Notes: generated by a model from the letters alone, not told the origin. Positions 1-5,823 are shown, counted from the first letter of the stretch. The stretch: 8,349 bases of DNA from Chloroflexota bacterium (GCA_011053085.1 DSBE01000244.1:1-8349), one strand, 5' to 3'. Made by a program: numbers and translations.

Positions 1-170
1 CATTCAAGCAGACCGATCAAGCTGATGAATGCCAAAGTGATCATCAGCCATCCGAAGATATCCCAACGATAACGCGCAAATGGAAAGGCAAATCGCCCAT
101 CCCGCGTATCAATGGGGGTGAGGTCAGCTTTCTGGGTGTTTAATTGTGCTTTGTTGTTTTTTTGTGTCAT
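1..170 (-). CDS. Membrane protein N-terminus, possibly FtsK/SpoIIIE-like DNA translocase (partial)
   Basis: This reading frame opens with ATG at 170-168 and stays open to the left edge (56 codons, no stop). The protein starts with a polar Lys/Gln/Asn-rich stretch of about 20 residues. A basic/aromatic segment, RYRWDIFGW (residues 33-41), leads into a hydrophobic helix at about 41-55 (LMITLAFISLIGLL). A short polar tail, then Arg/Trp-Asp and a first membrane helix, is typical of the N-terminal membrane domain of FtsK/SpoIIIE translocases, which pump DNA during chromosome segregation, but so little is visible that other membrane proteins fit. Its ATG overlaps the TGA of the upstream S1-domain gene (ATGA), and no Shine-Dalgarno is visible before it, so translation is probably coupled to that gene. 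The existence of the gene is well supported; the FtsK identity is a guess from style. Confidence 0.5.
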   Translation of the reverse strand, partial: MTQKNNKAQLNTQKADLTPIDTRDGRFAFPFARYRWDIFGWLMITLAFISLIGLLE

Positions 171-1126
171 TCGATGGCGACCAGACCCAGGCCAAGTCGA
201 TGGCGGTCTGTGTCGATATGTAATATTTTAACGGTAACTGCCGTTCCAGGTGTAATGGAATCCTGGGGGTTTTGGATCATAAAGAATTTTGACAGGGAAG
301 AGACATGGATGAGTCCTTCGATGCCCTCTTCCAGGCGCGCGAAGGCGCCATAGTGCGCCACGGAGGTGATCATGGCTGATGTTTGTTCGCCAAGGTGGTA
401 TCTTTGGGCAACTGACTCCCACGGATTGGGTTGCAGGCGTTTCAGACTGAGAGCGATACGACCGCTCTGTTCGTTGATCTGAAGCACTTTCACCTGGACG
501 GTGTCACCGATGGTGACATGGTCGGCAGCGTTTTTCACCCTGCCCCACGAAAGTTCAGAGATATGGATCAGGCCTTCTACCCCGCCCAAATCAACAAACA
601 CGCCAAAGTCGGTGATGTTGGTGACCTTGCCGTTAACCAGGTGCCCGGGTTCGAGGCTCGAAAACACGTTGTTGCGCTGGCCCTCACCTGCCAATGCTGC
701 TCTTTCCGAAAAAACGATACGCCGCTGCTGCTGACTGCATTCGATCACCTTCAGTTGAATGGGTTGATCGAGGTAGCTCATTAAGATGGCATAGCGTTCA
801 TCTTCATCGTCAACGCCGGCTAATTTGTTGAGGTGTGATACCGGGACAAATCCCTGAATGTTTTCGCCATCCACCAACAAACCGCCACGATTGTACCCTG
901 ATGGCATCAGTTCAATGATGGCATCTTTGGCATACAGTTCTTCAACAAAAACCCAATCTACTTTTTCAAGATCGAAGCTATATTCCGTGTTGTGATCGCG
1001 GTAGAGTTCTGATGACTCCGCAGTTGCGTCTTCCTCCATTATGGAGGACCACCAGCCTTCATCCATGGCTGATTGTTGGGCTTGATGATTCTTGTTGCTG
1101 CTACCAATAATATCCTGATCGTTCAT
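167..1126 (-). CDS. S1-domain RNA-binding protein (short ribosomal protein S1-like, three S1 repeats)
   Basis: A 319-residue cytoplasmic protein probably binding single-stranded RNA, in the manner of ribosomal protein S1 at translation initiation. After an acidic, low-complexity N-terminus (1-50) come three S1 (OB-fold) repeats. The first, about 62-142, is degenerate, with QGFVPVSHL. The second, about 158-230, is canonical, with GKVTNITDFGVFVDLGG and EGLIHISELSW. The third, about 244-318, has YGAFARLEEGIEGLIHVSSL. E. coli S1 has six repeats and about 557 residues, so this is a short form such as occurs in several non-proteobacterial phyla; a general S1 accessory protein cannot be excluded. 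The start is supported by GAGGTG 11 nt upstream of ATG at 1126. A 209-nt gap separates it from the upstream gene, so it may have its own promoter. Its stop overlaps the start of the next membrane-protein gene. Confidence 0.85.
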   Translation of the reverse strand: MNDQDIIGSSNKNHQAQQSAMDEGWWSSIMEEDATAESSELYRDHNTEYSFDLEKVDWVFVEELYAKDAIIELMPSGYNRGGLLVDGENIQGFVPVSHLNKLAGVDDEDERYAILMSYLDQPIQLKVIECSQQQRRIVFSERAALAGEGQRNNVFSSLEPGHLVNGKVTNITDFGVFVDLGGVEGLIHISELSWGRVKNAADHVTIGDTVQVKVLQINEQSGRIALSLKRLQPNPWESVAQRYHLGEQTSAMITSVAHYGAFARLEEGIEGLIHVSSLSKFFMIQNPQDSITPGTAVTVKILHIDTDRHRLGLGLVAIE

Positions 1127-1195
1127 TGTGTTTTCCGCACCTCAAATACCTGTAGATCAATTTAAACCTGCGCGTCTGTAAATCGATGAAAACAA

Positions 1196-1246
1196 GCAAA
1201 TGAAACCGCTTCGAGCGGTTGACATTGTTTCTTTCATTTCATTTGC
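1196..1246. repeat. Nested inverted repeat between membrane regulator and S1 genes
   Basis: Two dyads are nested in the 209-nt gap. The inner one is AACCGCT (1204-1210), a 3-nt loop TCG, then AGCGGTT (1214-1220), a perfect 7-bp hairpin. The outer one pairs GCAAATGAAA (1196-1205) with TTTCATTTGC (1237-1246), a perfect 10-bp match. The arms share bases 1204-1205, so both cannot be fully paired at once. Read on the minus strand, the inner hairpin is followed by a T-rich stretch (TCATTTGCTTGTTTT), so it could be a weak terminator for the 636-residue gene. It could also be an operator or mRNA structure roughly 80 nt ahead of the S1 gene. I see no convincing promoter in the remainder of the gap. 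Confidence 0.55.
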
Positions 1247-1335
1247 GGGGAATGGCTGTTACCTCTGATTGTTAATCGATCAGCCCACAAGATTGTAATC
1301 GTGTGGCTGTTGATTGTACATTCTACCATAATTTC

Positions 1336-3246
1336 CTACTCCTGCCCGCCATTGTCTCTTTGGTGTACTTTCCCTTCTATGGTCATGATCACTTTGGTGA
1401 GTTCATTAATGGCAATGCGTTGTTTGCGATAGTAATCGGCTTCTGAGAGGCTCAATTGCGCGGCAATTTCGCGCACCTTCATGCCTTTCATGAATTTCAT
1501 ATCAAGGATGTTGTACAGCAGCCATTCATTGGTGTATTGCTGGCTTCCCTGCGGGCGCAATTGCTGGATGCCTTCACGCAGAACATTACGTAATTGGTTA
1601 GAGCTGGACAATTCGTCATCATCACTGATGGAATCAAGACTGAGCAGCTCATTCAGCGGATTTTCAGTTAATTTGGGACCTCCCCAAAAATGGGTGAGAG
1701 CGTTTTTGACCCACTGGGCGACCTCACCAAAATTGGTGTTGGTGGTTTCAAGCAAGGCGCCTTTTTCTTCGTTGAAGCGGGTGATGGCGCGCAGCTGCTG
1801 CAAGCGTTCCAGTTCAGGGGTGAGGGCTTGCAGGGAGAGAAAGACACGTTCCTGCGCACGTCGGTCTTCCAAAGTCATTGAGATTCGTTCTTGCAGCAGG
1901 GACAGGCTTTCTGCCTGGTCTTCATCCAGTGAATCGTATTCGAAGCCCTCGATGCCCAACATGCCGATCAATTCTGGCGAATCACCTTCGTTGTCTGCCA
2001 GCAGCGGGGCAGTTGAGTGTAAGGGCAGGAGGGTATATTGGTCATAGGCAAGGTGGCTGAGGGATTTGCTGCGCTGTTTGAATAACACAAGAATTTCGGG
2101 AAAGAATCGACTGCGCGGTTGGTCACTTGACACACCTGATTGGGCGATCAAGTCCAATTGGGTGTCATTGACATTGGCAACAAAGGCGAAATTGGAGCGA
2201 GTCAGGTCGCGAATGGATGCCAGGGTGGTTTCGATCAACTGCTGGACATCCGCATGGGTGAATAAGCGTTCCTGTAGGGTTTCCAACAGCCTGACATCTT
2301 TGTGATTTGCGCCATAGAATAGTATTTGTTCGATCTTTTTTCCATAGATGACGATGAGATATTCAAACAGCAGCACGCAAAAAACCATGCTGATTGGCAC
2401 CAACGCAGAATAGGGGTTGCCCATGCGATCTCCCAAACGGCGCACGATGGTGACAACGCCCAATGTCAGCACGGCTGTGACAGGCCCTTGCAAGAGCCAG
2501 CGCGCCAGACGATTTTTCACTACGCGGTCCGGTTGGGTGACCCCGAAAAAAGCCACCGCATACGCCATGATAACGATAAAAATACCGGTAAAGATATTAA
2601 AAACAAGTGCAAGAAGCCAGAAAACCTGGGGTAACTGGTTGGCGATGTCTGAACTGTAAATGAGATAGGGGAATGAGCCGACACTGAGCGCTAAACTGCT
2701 GAATAGCAGATAACTGATGCGCCGGCGGGTAGTGGTGGCACGCGTGCGCAGCCTGGCGCGATAGATGTTATTGAGGTTGATGAATAACGTGATGGAATAA
2801 TACCCGACGAACAAAGCGCTCCACACGGTTGGCGTGAAGTGCGGGGCAGGGGATGCATCCTGGATGATGTCTCCCAACAATTGCCCCCACACCAGCAATA
2901 CGGTGAAGATCGCAGAGATCAAGAAAGGTATCAGGTGCAGTTTTTTACGGATGGCTTTGCCGGTGGTGAACAATAGGGCGCCTGAGAACAAGGTCATCCC
3001 TGCCGGCAGCCAGATGATGGCTGCCCATTGCAGCAGCATCAGCAATTCAACCACCGCGGGGCTGTTGCTGTTGCCGGCGATGGCATCAGCAGCATTGATG
3101 GTAACAATGATTACCATTAACAATGAAAATGACATGGCGACACGATCACGCAAATTGAAGGCGAGAGAATATAATAGCAGGGCAAACGCTGTTATGGCGA
3201 CGCCAGCGGTGATAATTTCATTAAGGGTGATCAGGACAGCAGTCAT
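1336..3246 (-). CDS. Multi-pass membrane protein with GAF-like region and C-terminal helix-turn-helix (putative membrane-bound regulator)
   Basis: A 636-residue protein of unrecognised family. About nine hydrophobic helices fill residues 9-302 (roughly 9-30, 36-56, 64-94, 103-127, 140-160, 176-198, 205-236, 250-268, 280-302). A soluble part follows: about 317-460 has the size and alternating pattern of a GAF-like sensor domain. A likely coiled coil lies at 450-500, and a motif with HFWGGPKLT at 519-527. A C-terminal helix-turn-helix at about 577-622 reads GMKVREIAAQLSLSEADYYRKQR and resembles sigma region 4/LuxR-type folds. There is no histidine-kinase H-box or ATP-binding motif, so a membrane-tethered one-component transcription regulator is inferred. 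The gene follows the GNAT gene after 16 nt with no Shine-Dalgarno; an in-frame TAA 9 nt upstream of the ATG leaves no earlier start. A perfect TATAAT lies 8 nt before the ATG. The ligand and target genes are unknown. Confidence 0.75.
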   Translation of the reverse strand: MTAVLITLNEIITAGVAITAFALLLYSLAFNLRDRVAMSFSLLMVIIVTINAADAIAGNSNSPAVVELLMLLQWAAIIWLPAGMTLFSGALLFTTGKAIRKKLHLIPFLISAIFTVLLVWGQLLGDIIQDASPAPHFTPTVWSALFVGYYSITLFINLNNIYRARLRTRATTTRRRISYLLFSSLALSVGSFPYLIYSSDIANQLPQVFWLLALVFNIFTGIFIVIMAYAVAFFGVTQPDRVVKNRLARWLLQGPVTAVLTLGVVTIVRRLGDRMGNPYSALVPISMVFCVLLFEYLIVIYGKKIEQILFYGANHKDVRLLETLQERLFTHADVQQLIETTLASIRDLTRSNFAFVANVNDTQLDLIAQSGVSSDQPRSRFFPEILVLFKQRSKSLSHLAYDQYTLLPLHSTAPLLADNEGDSPELIGMLGIEGFEYDSLDEDQAESLSLLQERISMTLEDRRAQERVFLSLQALTPELERLQQLRAITRFNEEKGALLETTNTNFGEVAQWVKNALTHFWGGPKLTENPLNELLSLDSISDDDELSSSNQLRNVLREGIQQLRPQGSQQYTNEWLLYNILDMKFMKGMKVREIAAQLSLSEADYYRKQRIAINELTKVIMTIEGKVHQRDNGGQE

Positions 3247-3254
3247 TACAACAG

Positions 3255-3260
3255 ATTATA
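3255..3260 (-). promoter_or_regulatory. Candidate -10 box directly ahead of the membrane regulator gene
   Basis: On the minus strand a perfect TATAAT lies 8 nt before the ATG at 3246. Transcription beginning at the usual distance from a -10 box would start at or next to the A of the start codon, giving a leaderless mRNA. That would agree with the lack of a Shine-Dalgarno. No -35 hexamer resembling TTGACA is found 15-19 nt upstream, and an AT-rich hexamer can occur by chance, so confidence is low. Confidence 0.3.
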
Positions 3261-3262
3261 GT

Positions 3263-3796
3263 CTATCGCAGGAACAAACCATAATGGAGATAAATATCAC
3301 GACGTGAGAGCAGAAATTCCTGGAAGCCGCAATAGGCAAAGCCATTGCTCTCCAATAATTGGATGGCAGGATCATTTTTGGTGGTTACACGAGCCAGTAA
3401 GCGCTGGCAGCCCTGATGTGATGCCCAGTCCTGGGCGGTGTACACAAGCTTGGAGCCGACCTTTTCGTGGCGGTAATTCTGGCGCACCACAAGGTCAACA
3501 ATTTCGACTACACCGGTGCTGTTATGCTCTTTGAGGGCGACAAAGCCAGCAGGATTTTGATTTTTTTGAGCGATCATGACGATATCAGCTGACAGATTGA
3601 TCTCCAATTGTTCTTCTGCTGTCAGTGAAGGCTGGACAAGCATTTCGCGCGGCAGGCGCACCCGTTGAAATTTGACATTTAATTCTTCTTTGGTCACCTT
3701 GCGGTGCATCTGCCAGGCATACTGGGTATGATAGGCACGGTTCATGGAGAAAAGTTCTTGCGCTTCAAGGGGTGTGCTGGTGATGATTTCGATCAT
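3263..3796 (-). CDS. GNAT-family N-acetyltransferase
   Basis: A 177-residue soluble protein expected to move an acetyl group from acetyl-CoA to an amine; the substrate is unknown. The GNAT core is visible: a beta strand GFVALKE (84-90), then VEIVDLVVRQNYRHEKVGSKLV (about 97-118). The latter holds motif A, the acetyl-CoA pyrophosphate loop, here RHEKVG instead of the usual R/Q-x-x-G-x-G/A. Next come a helix, the strand RLLARV (132-137) and motif B, NDPAIQLLESNGF (141-153), where an asparagine before a helix and NGF are typical. The N-terminal 70 residues are helical and not diagnostic. The start at 3796 has AAGGA 11 nt upstream. It lies 20 nt after the preceding gene and 16 nt before the next, so it is probably in one operon with them. 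The family call is firm; the altered pyrophosphate loop is mildly unusual. Confidence 0.85.
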   Translation of the reverse strand: MIEIITSTPLEAQELFSMNRAYHTQYAWQMHRKVTKEELNVKFQRVRLPREMLVQPSLTAEEQLEINLSADIVMIAQKNQNPAGFVALKEHNSTGVVEIVDLVVRQNYRHEKVGSKLVYTAQDWASHQGCQRLLARVTTKNDPAIQLLESNGFAYCGFQEFLLSRRDIYLHYGLFLR

Positions 3797-3816
3797 GAAC
3801 GAAGGAATCCTTTCGC

Positions 3817-4497
3817 CTAATTACTGATGAGGACATTGATGGTACAGGGGGGCAGATAATTGTTGTCGTTATCGGTTGCCACAATGCGCAGTGAATAGTT
3901 ACCCGAAGGAACGGTGGTTGTATTCCAGGCGCCGCCCAATCTGTCATCGACTACCTGCTGACTGCCGGCTGAGATGGTAATCCAGAGATCGCTGCCTTGT
4001 TGTGAATATTCATATTTATAAAAACCAAGCGCCGGAAAGTTCACCGAACCACGGGCTTCGATGATACCGCTGATTTCTTCACCGTCCACCGGGAAGGTCC
4101 ATTCTAATATGCCTTCAACGCAGTAGTTACCATCCATGGATGGTGTGGGGGTGACTTCGGATGGAAATAGCACCAACTCTTCGGTTGGTTCCAGGGTCAT
4201 GGTGGGCACTGCGAGTAAATCCAGGGTGGGGGTAGGCAGGCTTCCATCCCAGGGGATGAGGGGTGATACAAAGGTGATCGAGATAAAGATCACGCCGGCC
4301 AATCCTAAAAGCCCCATCAAGGTAAGTATGGAAGAGCGCAGCTGGCGTACAGCGATCTCACGCTCCAATCGGAAAGTTGCCAGACGTACTGCGTCCAGGG
4401 CAGCGAATAGTTTTTGAGAATACAGCAGTGCTACAACGCCAATGACGATGTAGAACCATATCTCGATCGATTTGACAAATTCAATAAACGCGCGCAT
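3817..4497 (-). CDS. Two-TM membrane protein with Thr/Pro linker and extracytoplasmic beta domain
   Basis: A 226-residue protein of unknown function. The N-terminus has two membrane helices (about 11-28 and 55-80) joined by a charged loop (KLFAALDAVRLATFRLEREIAVRQLR) that should be cytoplasmic. A Thr/Pro-rich linker (about 81-120) then leads to an outer domain (about 124-225). That domain runs CVEGILEWTFPVDGEEISG, then GSVNFPALGFYKYEY, a Trp-containing strand, GAWNTTTVPSGNYSLRIVATD, and ends in PPC before the last strand. Cys126 and Cys218 could form a disulphide. The domain resembles an immunoglobulin-like/fibronectin-like beta sandwich found on surface proteins of Chloroflexota, by my recollection. 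The start at 4497 has AGG 7 nt upstream. It lies 17 nt downstream of the phosphorylase gene and 20 nt ahead of the acetyltransferase, implying cotranscription. A sensor-like or cell-envelope role is possible but not shown. Confidence 0.75.
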   Translation of the reverse strand: MRAFIEFVKSIEIWFYIVIGVVALLYSQKLFAALDAVRLATFRLEREIAVRQLRSSILTLMGLLGLAGVIFISITFVSPLIPWDGSLPTPTLDLLAVPTMTLEPTEELVLFPSEVTPTPSMDGNYCVEGILEWTFPVDGEEISGIIEARGSVNFPALGFYKYEYSQQGSDLWITISAGSQQVVDDRLGGAWNTTTVPSGNYSLRIVATDNDNNYLPPCTINVLISN

Positions 4498-4514
4498 GCA
4501 TTAACCTGATAGGA

Positions 4515-5351
4515 TCAGAGTTGTGGCAACAAAGTCAGCAGTAATTCTTTTAGGTGAGCAGCGACACGCGTGCCATACTCCAGCACCTCTTCGTGCGAAG
4601 CCTGGTGTTCACCATCCAGAGAAGCCATGTTGGTAATAGAGGAGATGCCCAAGACACGCATGCCAGCATGACGCGCTACGGTCACTTCTGGGGCGGTGGA
4701 CATACCGACAGCATCCACCCCGATTGTTTGCATGAAGCGCAATTCGGCAGGGGTTTCAAAAGTGGGGCCTGATAGGCAGCAATAGACGCCTTCGTGCAAA
4801 GGGATGCCCAATTGGCGGGCTGTACTGCGCGCTTTGTCTTTGTATTCGCGGTCATAAGCCTGGCTCATATCAGGGAAGCGGGTGCCAAATTCATCCAGGT
4901 TGGGCCCGCGCAAGGGATGGTTGCCGGCAAACCCCAAGAAATTGATGTGATCGTCAATCAACATCAATTCTCCTGCTTGAAAGCTGCGTTTGATACCGCC
5001 GGCAGCGTTGGTGACCACCAGTTTCTCAATGCCCAACAGTTTCATAACACGAATGGGAAAGGTGATTTGGCTGGGTGAATAGCCTTCATAGAAATGCACA
5101 CGGCCCTGCATGATCATGACGACCTTTCCTTTCAATTTGCCGATGACGAATTGTCCAGAATGGCCGTGGACGGTTGATTGGGGAAAATGTGGAATATCTT
5201 TGTAGGAGATGGTTTCAGGATTTTCCACCATATCTGCCAAAGCACCCAAACCTGAACCAAGAATGAGGGCAATTTCTGGCTGATAGCTGGTTTTCGAGCG
5301 GATGTATTCGGCGGCTGCATTGATTTCGATGAGAGTCATAAATTTTTCCAT
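4515..5351 (-). CDS. punA: Purine nucleoside phosphorylase, trimeric (family 2) type
   Basis: This 278-residue cytoplasmic enzyme cleaves purine nucleosides with phosphate to a free base and (deoxy)ribose-1-phosphate in purine salvage. The family signatures are all present in order. GSGLG (32-36) is the phosphate loop, and GHSG (63-66) and GRVHFYEG (83-90) follow, giving His86, Tyr88 and Glu89 as in human PNP. NAAGG (115-119), SGPTFETPAE (194-203, Phe198-Glu199 at the base), GMSTAPE (216-222) and SSITN (237-241) complete the set. Asn241 matches the Asn of human PNP that selects 6-oxopurines (inosine, guanosine) over adenosine; MTA phosphorylases have Asp there. His253 in HEEVLE corresponds to the sugar-binding His. 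The start at 5351 has AGGAG exactly 7 nt upstream, preferred over the internal Met5. It heads the leftward gene cluster. The family identity is near certain; the substrate is inferred from residues. Confidence 0.95.
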   Translation of the reverse strand: MEKFMTLIEINAAAEYIRSKTSYQPEIALILGSGLGALADMVENPETISYKDIPHFPQSTVHGHSGQFVIGKLKGKVVMIMQGRVHFYEGYSPSQITFPIRVMKLLGIEKLVVTNAAGGIKRSFQAGELMLIDDHINFLGFAGNHPLRGPNLDEFGTRFPDMSQAYDREYKDKARSTARQLGIPLHEGVYCCLSGPTFETPAELRFMQTIGVDAVGMSTAPEVTVARHAGMRVLGISSITNMASLDGEHQASHEEVLEYGTRVAAHLKELLLTLLPQL

Positions 5352-5418
5352 TGGTTAACTCCTGTGTGTATAGATAGAAGGATAGTGGTTTTAGAAAAAT
5401 AATAGCTATTGATAATTT

Positions 5419-5424
5419 ATTATA
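5419..5424 (-). promoter_or_regulatory. Candidate -10 box for the purine nucleoside phosphorylase operon
   Basis: On the minus strand a perfect TATAAT sits about 68 nt before the phosphorylase start codon, in a locally AT-rich stretch. Predicted transcription would begin near 5412 and give a leader of about 60 nt. No good TTGACA-like -35 is seen at 16-18 nt upstream (the hexamers there are AACGCT, CAACGC and CCAACG), so it is either an activator-dependent promoter or a chance match. It faces away from the rightward promoter at 5540-5567, making this a divergent control region. Confidence 0.45.
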
Positions 5425-5539
5425 CCCGCAACCGAACCATAGCGTTGGCAGTAAAGGCTGGTCACATATCTGGCGCTGATTGGCTGTTGCGTGAGCAGAG
5501 GCTGTCTTTGATTTTTTGCAGAAACCGAAGGTAAAGGTA

Positions 5540-5567
5540 TTGACAAGCTGGTTTATCTATGTATAAT
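5540..5567 (+). promoter_or_regulatory. Consensus sigma-70-type promoter reading toward the leader ORF and transporter genes
   Basis: TTGACA at 5540-5545 and TATAAT at 5562-5567 are both perfect matches to the housekeeping sigma-factor consensus, separated by 16 nt. The start of transcription is expected near 5574. This would give a leader of about 420 nt before the LivJ start codon if RNA polymerase passes the terminator at 5790-5823, or a short RNA of about 250 nt if it stops there. Such a match on both boxes is unlikely to be chance in this gap. Confidence 0.85.
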
Positions 5568-5585
5568 AAAGCCTAATTCGTACCC

Positions 5586-5609
5586 CATTCGTCAGGTTCC
5601 TGGCGAATG
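5586..5609 (+). other. Hairpin at the 5' end of the predicted leader RNA
   Basis: CATTCGTCAG (5586-5595) can pair with CTGGCGAATG (5600-5609) across a 4-nt loop GTTC, giving ten pairs including one G-U. It begins about a dozen nucleotides after the predicted transcription start. A 5' hairpin of this kind can shield an mRNA from decay or be part of a regulatory fold. No run of T follows, so it is not an intrinsic terminator. Confidence 0.6.
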
Positions 5610-5639
5610 ACTCCCTGAAAGGTAATTTAAAGTTAGTTA

Positions 5640-5658
5640 ACAAATCGAGGAGATTTGT
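5640..5658 (+). promoter_or_regulatory. Shine-Dalgarno presented in the loop of a hairpin
   Basis: ACAAATC (5640-5646) and GATTTGT (5652-5658) form a perfect 7-bp stem whose loop is GAGGA. Together with the next G it makes the Shine-Dalgarno GAGGAG (5647-5652), 8 nt ahead of ATG at 5661. The start codon lies in a 10-bp palindrome GTACATGTAC (5657-5666). The loop leaves most of the ribosome binding site exposed while the stem must open for full initiation, so it could tune translation of the 33-codon ORF. Confidence 0.6.
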
Positions 5659-5660
5659 AC

Positions 5661-5762
5661 ATGTACTGGTATATGCTTGTTTGCATTCTAATGGTTATGC
5701 CTCTTACCTACATCTATATAGATGATGGGATGCGCTTGGCCGGGAGTGTGAATGGGAAGTAA
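5661..5762 (+). CDS. 33-residue hydrophobic small ORF: leader peptide or small membrane protein
   Basis: ATG at 5661 follows GAGGAG at an ideal 8-nt spacing, about 90 nt downstream of a consensus promoter. The frame runs 33 codons to TAA at 5760-5762, and an intrinsic terminator starts 27 nt later. The peptide is hydrophobic up to residue 20 (MYWYMLVCILMVMPLTYIYI) and then polar (DDGMRLAGSVNGK). Eight of the 15 residues at 6-20 are Leu, Val or Ile, including a CTA Leu codon and an ATA Ile codon. That would suit a leader peptide sensing charged branched-chain tRNAs ahead of a branched-chain amino-acid transporter. The same composition also fits a single-helix small membrane protein expressed from its own short transcript. 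I do not recognise any known family. Translation is likely from the promoter-SD-stop-terminator order; function is inference. Confidence 0.6.
   Translation: MYWYMLVCILMVMPLTYIYIDDGMRLAGSVNGK
5711..5724. repeat. Perfect 14-bp palindrome inside the small ORF
   Basis: CATCTATATAGATG reads identically on both strands with no spacer. In DNA it could be a dimeric regulator site about 140 bp downstream of the predicted transcription start. In RNA it could form a 5-bp stem with an ATAT loop. It encodes residues 17-21 (Tyr-Ile-Tyr-Ile-Asp) of the small ORF, so part of the symmetry may be a by-product of coding. Confidence 0.5.
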
Positions 5763-5789
5763 GGTACCAGTCACAGAAGTAAGAAAGAC

Positions 5790-5823
5790 ACCGCCCAGTC
5801 AAGCGAACGAGGCGGTTTTTCTT
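5790..5823 (+). terminator. Intrinsic terminator after the small ORF (possible attenuator)
   Basis: ACCGCC (5790-5795) pairs with GGCGGT (5811-5816) across a 15-nt loop and is followed at once by TTTTCTT. This is a standard rho-independent terminator. It is about 250 nt downstream of the consensus promoter, 27 nt after the stop of the 33-codon ORF and about 170 nt before the LivJ gene. A competing pairing is possible: TGGCCGG (5737-5743) with CCGCCCA (5791-5797), six pairs with one C-C mismatch. It would block the terminator 5' arm and could act as an antiterminator. The terminator is seen directly; regulation by it is inferred. Confidence 0.8.

Noticed and set aside
431..784. A 117-codon plus-strand frame.
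   Set aside because: It is antisense to the well-matched second S1 repeat and has no ribosome site.
2834..3307. A 157-codon plus-strand frame.
   Set aside because: It is the mirror of membrane-helix codons of the 636-residue protein and shows no domain.
4129..4144. A 16-bp perfect palindrome ACCATCCATGGATGGT.
   Set aside because: It lies within the coding sequence of the two-TM protein (codons for Pro-Ser-Met-Asp-Gly), far from any promoter, and is explained by coding; no role can be supported.
5574..5823. A known riboswitch or housekeeping RNA (SRP RNA, RNase P RNA, 6S RNA, tRNA) in the leader.
   Set aside because: None of the conserved core motifs I know for these was found; the presence of an ORF with a ribosome site explains the region better.
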